The notes under the pieces were generated by a model, which had not been told where the DNA came from, searched no databases, and was given only the letters and a program-made list of their open reading frames with translations. The translations under genes were made by a program, and so were the position numbers. This document shows, in pieces, positions 54,454 to 63,377 of a stretch of DNA of 64,000 bases. This DNA comes from Pseudoalteromonas arctica (GTDB taxonomy: Bacteria > Pseudomonadota > Gammaproteobacteria > Enterobacterales > Alteromonadaceae): the NCBI RefSeq assembly GCF_012927645.1, contig NZ_JABBMT010000007.1:62001-126000 (forward strand), in the 5' to 3' direction. The first letter of the stretch is position 1. Each line of letters opens with the position of its first letter.

Positions 54454-55506
54454 TTATTTTACTTGCCAGTCAATAACAGACTCAGCTTTTATTGGCACCA
54501 CGTGATCATTTCCTAATGGGTAACTTGCTGGCACTGTCCATGGTTGCTTTATAAGTGTAATTGTATCTGTATTACGTGCTAAACCATAAAAATCTGGACC
54601 AAAATGGCTTGCAAAGCCTTCAAGCTTATCAAGCGCACCGGCTTCTTCAAATGCTTCCGCATATAACTCAAGTGCAGCATGCGCTGTGTATGCTCCAGCA
54701 CACCCACACGCGGCTTCTTTTTTATCTTTATAATGCGGCGCCGAATCCGTACCTAAAAAGAACTTAGCACTGCCACTGGTCGCAGCACTAATAAGTGCTT
54801 GTTGGTGTGTATTACGCTTTAAGATTGGTAAACAGTAATAATGTGGGCGGATCCCTCCCGCTAACATATGATTACGGTTATACAATAAATGATGTGCAGT
54901 AATGGTTGCAGCCACATTATCAGAGGCATTATTTACAAAATCAACGGCATCTTTAGTAGTGATGTGCTCAAGCACAATTTTTAAATCGGGGAAATCTTGC
55001 ACCACATCAATTAAAATCGTCTCTAAAAATACTTTTTCACGATCAAATATATCAATCGATGAATCTGTCACTTCACCATGGATCAGCAATAACATACCAA
55101 CTTCTTGCATGGCTTTTAATGCTGGGTAAATCTTTTTAATTGATGTTACACCAGAATCAGAATTGGTAGTCGCACCTGCTGGATACACTTTAGCAGCAAC
55201 AACTTTACCAGTTGCATGTGCTTTTTTAATTTCATCTGCACTCGTGTTATCTGTTAGATAAAGGACCATTAATGGCTCAAAATTCCCTTGTGGGCCAGCC
55301 GCCATAATACGATCGCGATACGCTAACGCCGTTTCAGTACAGGTTGCCGGAGGAACTAAGTTTGGCATAATAATAGCGCGTCCCATATAACGGCTAATAT
55401 CACGCACTGTATCTTTTAATTGATCCCCATCACGTAAATGAACATGCCAGTCATCTGGGCGAGTGATAGTTAACGTTGACTGAGTGTCGAAGGCTTGCTT
55501 TGTCAT
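54454..55506 (-). CDS. pyrC: Dihydroorotase (class II)
   Basis: A 350-residue amidohydrolase (E. coli 348). [17 protein letters not shown] carries the HxH metal ligands, [14 protein letters not shown] the carboxylated lysine region, and [19 protein letters not shown] and FLGTDSAPH the remaining ligands and catalytic aspartate. It closes carbamoyl aspartate to dihydroorotate in pyrimidine synthesis. No PurR box was identified. Confidence 0.96.
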   Translation of the reverse strand: MTKQAFDTQSTLTITRPDDWHVHLRDGDQLKDTVRDISRYMGRAIIMPNLVPPATCTETALAYRDRIMAAGPQGNFEPLMVLYLTDNTSADEIKKAHATGKVVAAKVYPAGATTNSDSGVTSIKKIYPALKAMQEVGMLLLIHGEVTDSSIDIFDREKVFLETILIDVVQDFPDLKIVLEHITTKDAVDFVNNASDNVAATITAHHLLYNRNHMLAGGIRPHYYCLPILKRNTHQQALISAATSGSAKFFLGTDSAPHYKDKKEAACGCAGAYTAHAALELYAEAFEEAGALDKLEGFASHFGPDFYGLARNTDTITLIKQPWTVPASYPLGNDHVVPIKAESVIDWQVK

Positions 55507-55677
55507 TACTTGTTTCCTCGGCTAAATTTAGTTGATCATATGCATATGCCCTAACTGAGTAAAGATTTTATTGCGGTTTTTACTAACGCTGTTTATCAAG
55601 AGGTATAATGAAAGCACTTAATCTCAATGGTGTGGTGTGCGCTTTCCTTTACATACCTATCTCGCTAATTTTATTTT

Positions 55678-55705
55678 AAAAAGCCCTGAGTAATCAGGAC
55701 TTTTT
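55678..55705 (-). terminator. Terminator of the YjiH-family gene
   Basis: AAAAAGCCCTGA (55678-55689), loop GTAA and TCAGGACTTTTT (55694-55705) pair with one mismatch and have T-runs on both strands. It lies 22 bp after the stop of the YjiH gene. Confidence 0.8.
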
Positions 55706-55726
55706 ATAGATTAACAACAGACTTAA

Positions 55727-57145
55727 TCAGCCAACTAACCAATGTGCCATCAGGGCAATAACGGGTAAAGTGCTCAAGGTTCTGAGAATAAATATTACAA
55801 ACAATTCAAATATATTTACCGGGATTTTACTGCCCAATAAAAGCGCACCCACTTCTGACATGTAAATCAATTGGGTTACACTCATTGCCGCAATAATAAA
55901 GCGAGTAACATCACTTTCAATCGTGCCAGCAGCTAAGATTGAAGGAATAAACATATCCGCAAAGCCAACCATGATCGTTTGCGCAGCAGCTTCTGCTTCT
56001 GGGATTTGTAATAACTCTAAAAATGGGATGAACGGTTTACCTAAATAAGCAAATATCGGCGTATATTCTGCAATAACTAATGCGAACGTCCCCACAGCCA
56101 TGACCACGGGTAATACTGCAAACACCATATCTAATGCATTGTGAATACCTTCTTTCATGGTAGCAGCAAAACCCGGTGAGTTTTTCGCTTTGTGCAGCGC
56201 TACATGTAGCGCATGTTTGAACACATTTTTGCCATGTGGCACGCGTTCTTTATGCTTATCGGGCTGACTTCCATCAATATATATATCTTTTTTAAAGCTC
56301 AATGGCGGTATACGTGGCACGATCAACGCAGCAACAACCCCGGCTAAACAAACCGTTAAATAAAACGGGGCAAATAATTTTTCCAGCCCTACTTGGCCTA
56401 ATACCACTAAACAAAATGTAATTGATACCGCGGAGAATGTAGTACCGATAATCGCCGCTTCACGTTGAGTATAATGCTTTTCTTCATATTGACGCGCGGT
56501 CATTAAAATACCCACACTGCCATCGCCTAACCACGATGTAGCACAATCAACAGCACTTCGCCCTGGAACGCCAAATAAAGGACGCATTACTCTAGTTAAT
56601 AACGTGCCGACTAGCTCAAGTAAGCCAAAATTCAACAATAAAGGCAGTAATAAACCTGCTAAAATAAATACCGAAAATAACACCGGTAATAAATCTTTTA
56701 GCACTAAGCCACCGGTATTTCCTGATGTAATACCATCGAAAAGTGGAATTAAAAACTCCGGTAACGTCGATTTAAAATCCGGATTATTAATACTTAAAGC
56801 CGTTAAGATAATAAACGCCATACCAAATAAGCGAGTCACTAGCCAAAGCCAATGTACATCAAAAAGGTGTTTTAAAATAGTCGATTTCATTAATACCGCA
56901 GGCTTAAAAAGCTTAAAGATCAAGGATAAAACACCTGTAGTACAAATAATTAGTGTGATCAGCGCACCAGCATACGATGTGATATGCGCTTGTACCGTTT
57001 TTGCCATCACAGCGATTGGAATAGTCATTGCTCCGTCCATTGGCACTGGAGTTATGAATAAGAGAATCCCAATCAATGATGGAACTAAAAAATTAAACCA
57101 TACCTTAAAACCAAACTGCGGGTGAGAGGAAGCTAGATTAGACAT
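55727..57145 (-). CDS. YjiH-family nucleoside-recognition membrane protein
   Basis: A 472-residue polytopic protein from the ATG at 57145 with about 10-11 helices. GRSAVDCATSWLGDGSVGILMTARQYEEKHYTQREAAIIGTTFSAVSITFCLVV is the nucleoside-recognition (Gate) domain signature seen in YjiH. The substrate is unknown; transport is likely. A terminator separates it from bamC, so it appears to be its own unit. Confidence 0.85.
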   Translation of the reverse strand: MSNLASSHPQFGFKVWFNFLVPSLIGILLFITPVPMDGAMTIPIAVMAKTVQAHITSYAGALITLIICTTGVLSLIFKLFKPAVLMKSTILKHLFDVHWLWLVTRLFGMAFIILTALSINNPDFKSTLPEFLIPLFDGITSGNTGGLVLKDLLPVLFSVFILAGLLLPLLLNFGLLELVGTLLTRVMRPLFGVPGRSAVDCATSWLGDGSVGILMTARQYEEKHYTQREAAIIGTTFSAVSITFCLVVLGQVGLEKLFAPFYLTVCLAGVVAALIVPRIPPLSFKKDIYIDGSQPDKHKERVPHGKNVFKHALHVALHKAKNSPGFAATMKEGIHNALDMVFAVLPVVMAVGTFALVIAEYTPIFAYLGKPFIPFLELLQIPEAEAAAQTIMVGFADMFIPSILAAGTIESDVTRFIIAAMSVTQLIYMSEVGALLLGSKIPVNIFELFVIFILRTLSTLPVIALMAHWLVG

Positions 57146-57163
57146 TGTTTTCAACCTGTAGAA

Positions 57164-57195
57164 ACCACAAAAAGAGCAAAAGCTCTTTTTGTGGT
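57164..57195 (-). terminator. Strong terminator after bamC
   Basis: ACCACAAAAAGAGC (57164-57177), loop of four A's and GCTCTTTTTGTGGT (57182-57195) form a perfect 14-bp stem 18 bp after the bamC stop. Confidence 0.85.
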
Positions 57196-57212
57196 GTTAT
57201 TATTATTTATTA

Positions 57213-58274
57213 TTAAATTTTAATACCGCGTTGGCGCAAAGCATTTTCTAACGCTTGTTGCAAGTCATTCATCGTACCAGGCTCTAACGTTATGCCTTCA
57301 TCGTCCATCCACGTTAAACTAGTACCACCTTCTTTGGTGCGACTGACTAATATTTGATATTGGCCGTTTTCAATCGGTAATTCAGCACGCTCTTCACCCC
57401 AAATTGAATCCCAAACACTTGATTCAGGTTTGTTGTAATCAGCAGTGATCAAACCACGTTCTTGATCAATTTCAACAATCGTGAACGATAGGCGCTCAAG
57501 AAACCCTGAGAAACGATCAAATATTACAAAGTAATCTTGCTCGGTCACTAATGCCGCATTACCTTTATTATCAAAGCCCATTTCCAACGAAATAATGCCT
57601 TGTTGTTTACGTATTTCAACTTCAAGTTGACGATAGCGGTAATCAAACTCAGCAACAACTTGGTTTAGTGCACGCACTTCTAGCTGCTGTTGTAAAATTG
57701 GTGTCAATGGCACATCTTCACTTTTATAATCAGCCAACTTAGCGCTTAATGAAGCCGTACGTTGATGTGACTTTTCTTCAATAGAAAAAGTAAAACGTTG
57801 CTCAGATACCGCGATATCGCTATCCCATAACCACCCTTCTTCAGGTTTAATAATGGCATACCAGTCAGTTTCTATTGAACCTAATAACTTATCTTGTTTG
57901 ATTGGCTTTGTTTGGTGTTCAGCTAACACTGCGTGTACAGAATCCCAAATAAATTCGTCTAAATCTGCAATACCATCGTTTTTATCAAAATAAACGCGTG
58001 CTTGTTTATCACCTTCTTCAACCCAACTGCCTTTTGCCACAGTTAATACTTGTGCTGGAGGACGATAGTTTGTTGAATCCGGATTATTGTCATATTCCGC
58101 CACTTCCATTTTATAAGTGGGGTCTAGAGCTGGTTGAGCCAATTGTTCTGGCACTTGTACCGGCTCACTGGCACGGTAATTACGTTTATGATGCGCTTCG
58201 TCAGTGAACACACCACATCCTGACAAGCTAACCAATACGCTTACAGCAAGCGCTTTTGGGATCCAATACTGCAC
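57213..58274 (-). CDS. bamC: Outer membrane protein assembly factor BamC
   Basis: A 353-residue lipoprotein (lipobox LSGC). A poorly structured N-terminus that binds BamD is followed by two helix-grip domains: VYFDKNDGIADLDEFIWDSVHAVLAEH...LGSIETDWYAI and EIDQERGLITADYNKPESSVWDSIW. It is part of the BAM complex. In E. coli bamC follows dapA; here the 352 bp upstream contain no dapA. Confidence 0.9.
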   Translation of the reverse strand: MQYWIPKALAVSVLVSLSGCGVFTDEAHHKRNYRASEPVQVPEQLAQPALDPTYKMEVAEYDNNPDSTNYRPPAQVLTVAKGSWVEEGDKQARVYFDKNDGIADLDEFIWDSVHAVLAEHQTKPIKQDKLLGSIETDWYAIIKPEEGWLWDSDIAVSEQRFTFSIEEKSHQRTASLSAKLADYKSEDVPLTPILQQQLEVRALNQVVAEFDYRYRQLEVEIRKQQGIISLEMGFDNKGNAALVTEQDYFVIFDRFSGFLERLSFTIVEIDQERGLITADYNKPESSVWDSIWGEERAELPIENGQYQILVSRTKEGGTSLTWMDDEGITLEPGTMNDLQQALENALRQRGIKI

Positions 58275-58625
58275 AGATAATTCTCCTTAGCATACCCTTA
58301 ATTGTTTTAACAAATATATGAGCGGGTTATACCGATTTGGTTCAGTGTAAAGTCAATATTAACTTTACGTATCATGTTTTTATGCAAAACCCGTAACTTT
58401 GGGGTACGGCTACACGTAAGTGTCAGCCTATCAATATGCAAAATTTTAACTATGGTACTTTCCCATGCCACTAAAAACAAGAAACACTGTGCTTTAATAA
58501 CAGCTTAATTAACTCGCTCTGTAGTTTAGCGATTGTTTTGTGTTAAACTTCGCCGCCGTGTGGTGGTAATTGCCAGCTTAACTTACTCTGATTGTTATTA
58601 ATAATATAACCTAGGTACTGAATTC
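58275..58625. other. Divergent intergenic region bamC/gcvR, dapA absent
   Basis: Both promoters should lie here. No ORF is present and dapA, found here in many relatives, is missing. Two adjacent, partly exclusive hairpins are visible: CCGTA/TACGG (58391-58409) and GGCTACAC-GTAA-GTGT-C-AGCC (58408-58428). Their role is unknown. Confidence 0.4.
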
Positions 58626-59159
58626 ATGACTACTTTTTCAAATCATCAGCTCGTTTTAACTGCCATTGGCGATGATCGCCCTGGTATTGTCAGTGAATTA
58701 ACCCAATTAGTCAGTGACTGTCACTGTAATATTATTGATAGTCGCATTGCTATCTTAGGCAATGAATTTACATTTATTATGCTGTTATCTGGTGATATGT
58801 CGGCAATCAGCCGCATTGAACACACCCTGCCCCTTAAAGGTATGGAACTAGGCTTACTCACGATGATGAAGCGTACAGCCAGTCATACCCAAAGTGAATT
58901 TTGTGCCGGCTACACCCTTGAATATACAGGTATCGATACACCAGGTACGTTAAGTAAAGTCACCCGCTTTTTTGCCGACAAACACATTAGTATATGTTCA
59001 TTAAAGTCAGACACCTATGACGAAGATGAATACACCAAAATGCGCTGTGAACTGGAGTTTAACATTCCAGTAGAGGTTGACATTGACAGCTTTAAAGTCC
59101 AATTTGAAGACCTTTCACGTACTCTTAATGTCGATTATATATTTCGACGCATTCGCTAA
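58626..59159 (+). CDS. gcvR: Glycine cleavage system transcriptional repressor (ACT-domain)
   Basis: A 177-residue protein with two ACT domains: LVLTAIGDDRPGIVSELTQLVSDCHCNIIDSRIAILGNEFTFIMLLSG and a second starting EYTGIDTPGTLSKVTRFFADKHISICSLKSDTYDED. In E. coli GcvR binds GcvA and glycine. Ten bases separate it from bcp, the usual gcvR-bcp pair. Confidence 0.92.
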   Translation: MTTFSNHQLVLTAIGDDRPGIVSELTQLVSDCHCNIIDSRIAILGNEFTFIMLLSGDMSAISRIEHTLPLKGMELGLLTMMKRTASHTQSEFCAGYTLEYTGIDTPGTLSKVTRFFADKHISICSLKSDTYDEDEYTKMRCELEFNIPVEVDIDSFKVQFEDLSRTLNVDYIFRRIR

Positions 59160-59169
59160 GGAGCAAAGC

Positions 59170-59535
59170 ATGAACACCATTAATCCATTACAAGCTGGCG
59201 ATAAAGCCCCCGCTTTTAGCTTACAAAACCAAGATGGCGAAACCATTGTCCTTGCTGATCTTTTAAAACAGCAGCAAGTGTTAGTCTACTTTTATCCAAA
59301 AGCTTCAACACCAGGCTGCACAGTGCAAGCTGAAAACCTCCGCGACGAAAAATACGTATTAGCCCAGCTAAATACTCGCGTGGTGGGTATCAGCCCTGAT
59401 CCAGTTAAAAAGTTAAAAAACTTTGAAACTAAGAAAGAGCTTAACTTTGACCTACTTTCAGATGAAGACCACGCGATTGCAGAAGCATTCGGCGTATGGG
59501 GCTACAAAAAGTTTACCCTTGGAAAAAATTTATGA
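59170..59535 (+). pseudogene. bcp: Peroxiredoxin Bcp, 3' end lost to element insertion
   Basis: From the ATG at 59170 this 121-codon frame encodes a thioredoxin-dependent peroxiredoxin: YFYPKASTPGCTVQAENLRD includes the peroxidatic cysteine (TPGC), and LLSDEDHAIAEAFGVWGYKKF follows. At KKF the usual M-G-K-x-Y-D-G-I-H-R-x-S continuation is replaced by TLGKNL and a stop. About 35 C-terminal residues are missing, including the thioredoxin-fold end. The break coincides with the left end of the recombinase element. The remaining protein is probably unstable or inactive. Confidence 0.85.
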
Positions 59536-59537
59536 TA
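59517..59537 (+). repeat. 21-bp direct repeat, copy 1, at the element's left end
   Basis: Begins CCTTGGA and ends TTTATGATA. It matches 59543-59563 at 17 of 21 positions in the same orientation, with a 26-bp period, and starts within a few bases of where bcp similarity ends. Candidate recombinase binding site. Confidence 0.6.
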
Positions 59538-59542
59538 AAAAA

Positions 59543-59563
59543 CCTTGGCTAATTTTTATGATA
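59543..59563 (+). repeat. 21-bp direct repeat, copy 2
   Basis: Begins CCTTGGCT and ends TTTATGATA; the four differences from copy 1 are in the A/T-rich centre. It lies 43 bp before the first recombinase gene. Confidence 0.6.
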
Positions 59564-59605
59564 TAACTATCTTTAATATGTGACTAACATATTGAGGGTT
59601 GTTTT

Positions 59606-60997
59606 GTGATAAAAAATACGCAAGACGAAATACATACAGAACTTTTCGACGATTACCAGCTACTTTCAATTGACGTTGACGTTTTAGCTAAGCTAAAGCT
59701 TTCAGAGCATATTGACGAAGAAAGTGGCGAAGTAACTTTTAATACAGAACTTTCCCCTCTCCATAATTATAAAAGAACAAAAATTATCATTGCACCTGAT
59801 GGTAATGTTGTTTATCCACAGTCACTCTACCTTGTGTATAAATTGAGGGGGGAAGCTGCTGTTAAAGATACAAACAGTATTGCTAAAGCCTTATTAATGT
59901 TTACCCGCTACTTAGATTCTACACATCACTCGCAATATGATGAAGACGGTCACGAAATACCAGCAGAATGCTTAACCTATAAAACCCTAACAGAAATTGA
60001 AGAAGAAGGAGCTCCTTGGCAGTTTGCAGAGTTTCTTTCAGCAAATTGTCGCCATGCAAACTCTAGTGGTGATGAAGCTTTAGCTCTTAGTACAGCTAGA
60101 ACTTATATGGGTGCTGTTATTGGTTTTTACAAATGGATGCAAAGGTTCGGCTACTTAAAGCGAGGTGAACAGCATGTTGTTACTCACTATGAGAAAAAAG
60201 AATTTGATACTGGTGTTAATCAACATGACAAGCTAGCTCACATCAAAAAAAGTACTAAGAGAGTATATGAACAATCAAACATCATGAAGATGTTTCCAAA
60301 TAAAGATGCAACACCGGCTTATAAGAAGTTAAAACCGATGACTTTTGACCACCGAAAGTTATTTGATGAGTATGTCGAGTTTTTACCAAAGCCCTTTCCA
60401 TTAATGTTTAAATTAGTGGTTGAGGCAGGACTTCGTGTTGATGAGCTCACTCACTTTCCAGCTCATGAAATCGGTGATGTCGACTATAGTGGTAATGAAG
60501 TTGTGCCTATCAACATAACAAAAACCAAGGGGGCTAAGCCTCGTACTATTGAGATTCCAATTAGCCTTTACGAAGAGCTTGAGCAATACAAACAAAGTAT
60601 AAAGCGTGGAAAAAACCTAAAGAAAAGAAACAATTTAATTGAGTCTGGAGAAGAATCGGATTTAACTGAATACTTGTTTATATCAAACAAAGGCAAGCAA
60701 TACTCAGAGAACACTCTAGAAAAACATTTTGCATCGTTACGACAACTAGTTAAAGAAGTAGATCCAAGTTGGTACTATAGAATCCATGACGGCCGTGCAA
60801 CATACGCAACTCATTGGCTTTGGAATGAATACAAAAAACGAGGAGTTGATTATAACTATTTGATGGATGAGCTGGCCGAGCTTATGGGGCATTATTGCAC
60901 AAGTGTCACAGAAAAGTATATTCGCTTCATGGAGAAACGGGATAATCAATTAAGCGTAGCAAAACGCAAAAACAACAAAATCAGTGGTGGTTGGTAA
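59606..60997 (+). CDS. Tyrosine recombinase (first of trio)
   Basis: A 463-residue recombinase with the full catalytic set: R277 in EAGLRVDEL, H394-x-x-R397 in IHDGRATYATHWLW, H429 in MGHYCTSV and nucleophile Y438 in TEKYIRF. A SAM-like core-binding domain occupies roughly residues 85-200. The start is GTG at 59606, with GAGGG about 8 nt upstream. It is separated by one base from the next gene, so cotranslation is likely. Probably the strand-exchange enzyme of the element, comparable to Tn554 TnpA. Confidence 0.9.
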   Translation: MIKNTQDEIHTELFDDYQLLSIDVDVLAKLKLSEHIDEESGEVTFNTELSPLHNYKRTKIIIAPDGNVVYPQSLYLVYKLRGEAAVKDTNSIAKALLMFTRYLDSTHHSQYDEDGHEIPAECLTYKTLTEIEEEGAPWQFAEFLSANCRHANSSGDEALALSTARTYMGAVIGFYKWMQRFGYLKRGEQHVVTHYEKKEFDTGVNQHDKLAHIKKSTKRVYEQSNIMKMFPNKDATPAYKKLKPMTFDHRKLFDEYVEFLPKPFPLMFKLVVEAGLRVDELTHFPAHEIGDVDYSGNEVVPINITKTKGAKPRTIEIPISLYEELEQYKQSIKRGKNLKKRNNLIESGEESDLTEYLFISNKGKQYSENTLEKHFASLRQLVKEVDPSWYYRIHDGRATYATHWLWNEYKKRGVDYNYLMDELAELMGHYCTSVTEKYIRFMEKRDNQLSVAKRKNNKISGGW

Positions 60998-60998
60998 C

Positions 60999-63368
60999 AT
61001 GGCAAAAAGCTCACTTGCTAAAGGCTCAAAAAAAGCCAACCATGTAAGAAACTCCAATAATGTTGTGCCTATACATTTTACTATTCCTACACGGCGCACA
61101 AAATATAAAAAAATAAGAGAACTCGATGTTTCCCACTTAATATACCAAAGGAAAAATAAAGCGAATACCAAAATTGAGAGCCGGATACCTTATATTCGTA
61201 AATTTTGTGATATGGCTAAGCAATATGTTGCCAACGGTAAGTCCGCAACAGCCGTAACAGCATTTTATAAAAACCTAGATGCTTATATTCGCTTTTGTGA
61301 TGCAGTAGATGTAGACCCTTTTACAGAAGCTGGCTACCTTAAGTATCTTGGGAACGATGGTGAATTAAGGCATCGTATCAAAATTTATCAACCTTCTAAA
61401 AAGCTATGGCAAAGATCAGATGGTGAAGAGCTGGGCATAAAAGAATCAACTGCTGGAGTAATAGCTTCAGATCTAAGAAAAGCTCTATCATGGTGCGGTT
61501 TAGACTCTGATATATGGAGAAATCAGCACAGAGGCTTTAATGATCAGCAAAACTCAATTAAAGGGTATTCGGATACCGAAGAGAAAATCTTAGTTACTCG
61601 TTTGAGTGATTTATTTTTCGCATTGGCTCCTCAACTAATTGCAGCAAAGGAAGAAAATTTAACTTTGCCTGAAAAGTTACTTGTAACCGTCAACTTGGAA
61701 GGCTATGCCGAGCTTGTTTCTATACCAACATCTCTAGAAACCAAACAGAGTATTAAAGATCAAAAAACCGTTTCCGTAAGGTCAGTGGCAGCTTTTAACA
61801 TGGCAATGGGAGCTGCATATCATTTAATGTGCTTTTTTACTTCTTTAAATGACACTAATGTTCGGTCAATTGCACACCCGATTGAGGTGCATACCGATGA
61901 ACGAGATAAAAGCTTAAAAACAGTCAAAGTATCTAGCTTTAAAGCTAGAGCTAATAAAGAAGTTGATGCCCTACTCTCAAATGATATAGATGAATCAATC
62001 GTTAATTTTGATGTAGAAAAAAGAGATGGGGTTAAGTTCATAACAACGCTGGAAAAACTATCAAAGCTTTATGGTAATGGTGAAGAATACTCTGAACTAT
62101 TGTTCTTTTTAAACAGTGAAAATCAAGAAAGTGATAGATTTAATATTACTGACATGAACAAGCACTTAGCTTTAAAATTAAACCTTTTATCGCCATATAG
62201 AAAAACTGTTATTCGTTGGTTTAAGGAACTGTTTGATACGTATCGTAACCAGCAATTTATTAGCCTAAAAACAACTGTGAACACATTGGGAAGAGTCGTG
62301 ACTAGTAAAATAGTCCACTCAACAACCAGTCAGACTAAAGCGACTCAGGGTACAACTAACGCCAGTTACTGTATTTTATCCTGTTATACAGATTTACCCT
62401 TAAAAGGCATTCTACTTCCGCTAACTTATTCAAAAAAAGATGAGAACGGCGACATAGCTATTTCATTTAAATATAGAGATGGGAATACTGGTAGCTTTAT
62501 AATTCCAGTGACTGATATTGAAATTCTCCGAGATATTGAACAATTTGCTAACGAGTTAGCTGATAAGCAAGCCTCTAAAAATTATGAACGACTGCTACTT
62601 AGACGAGGAAGTGGCGGTAGTTCCCCAAAGGATTGGGACGATATAAACCCAATATCAGCAAACCTCATGACACAATGGGCGATAGCACCAAATGATTACT
62701 TTATTTCACTGCAATCTAGCCGTTGGAGAGAAATGACTAGCTCACAGGAGTATGACGATAACAACATCTCACGAGTTCAAGCCGCTCTTCAAAATACTCT
62801 TGCGACAATAAACAAGCATTACGCTAATGGTGATTCAAATCTAAATAAAAATATTCTCTCACAAGGAATGCAAGTTTTAGAAAAAATAGCGAAAGGCCAA
62901 GCCCTTGAAGAAGCCAAAGAACAAGTCGCCAATAAATTTAAAATCCCAATGATATCTTATGATGAATGGCAAAAGAAAAAAGCTAAAACGAACCCAAACG
63001 GTACAAACTGTAACGGGAAACAAGATATTCCTGACGGCAAAAATACTCAACGTGAAACAAATAATGCTATAGGGGCAAACTTAGCTTGTACTGAATATGA
63101 CAAATGTTACATATGTAAATCAGCAAAAGCAGTTGACGAGGTTCAAGCTATTTATAAGCTAATTTCTTTCATTGATGTATTAAAAGACGCATTAAACCAA
63201 TTTCCCAATGCAAAAGAAGAAGTATTCGAAAAAATAGAAGCTTTTGAGTACATCTTAAATGGGGCAAGTTCTAATGTTTACGAGCAAGCTATGAAGTTAT
63301 TCAAGAAAAATGGTCGCCACCCAAGAGTTTCAGTTGATCATGCAATTGTATCTATACATCAATTTTAG
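60999..63368 (+). CDS. Large recombinase-like protein (second of trio)
   Basis: A 789-residue protein from the ATG at 60999. An N-terminal core-binding-like region (SATAVTAFYKNLDAYIRFCDAVDVDPFTEAGYLKYL, about 85-125) and a later part resembling a tyrosine recombinase: an arginine in LNDTNVRSIAHP, SSRWREM in place of HxxR, and a tyrosine in NKHYANGD. The first His is replaced by Ser and the second is not evident, so catalysis may be impaired. A CTEYDKCYICKSAKAVDE cysteine cluster near residue 702 could bind zinc. It resembles the large TnpB-type partner of Tn554 elements. Confidence 0.7.
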   Translation: MAKSSLAKGSKKANHVRNSNNVVPIHFTIPTRRTKYKKIRELDVSHLIYQRKNKANTKIESRIPYIRKFCDMAKQYVANGKSATAVTAFYKNLDAYIRFCDAVDVDPFTEAGYLKYLGNDGELRHRIKIYQPSKKLWQRSDGEELGIKESTAGVIASDLRKALSWCGLDSDIWRNQHRGFNDQQNSIKGYSDTEEKILVTRLSDLFFALAPQLIAAKEENLTLPEKLLVTVNLEGYAELVSIPTSLETKQSIKDQKTVSVRSVAAFNMAMGAAYHLMCFFTSLNDTNVRSIAHPIEVHTDERDKSLKTVKVSSFKARANKEVDALLSNDIDESIVNFDVEKRDGVKFITTLEKLSKLYGNGEEYSELLFFLNSENQESDRFNITDMNKHLALKLNLLSPYRKTVIRWFKELFDTYRNQQFISLKTTVNTLGRVVTSKIVHSTTSQTKATQGTTNASYCILSCYTDLPLKGILLPLTYSKKDENGDIAISFKYRDGNTGSFIIPVTDIEILRDIEQFANELADKQASKNYERLLLRRGSGGSSPKDWDDINPISANLMTQWAIAPNDYFISLQSSRWREMTSSQEYDDNNISRVQAALQNTLATINKHYANGDSNLNKNILSQGMQVLEKIAKGQALEEAKEQVANKFKIPMISYDEWQKKKAKTNPNGTNCNGKQDIPDGKNTQRETNNAIGANLACTEYDKCYICKSAKAVDEVQAIYKLISFIDVLKDALNQFPNAKEEVFEKIEAFEYILNGASSNVYEQAMKLFKKNGRHPRVSVDHAIVSIHQF

Positions 63369-63377
63369 GGCTTAAAT

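Noticed and set aside
59560..59605. tRNA or tmRNA attachment site for the element
   Set aside because: No tRNA sequence is near the junction; the target is the coding part of bcp.
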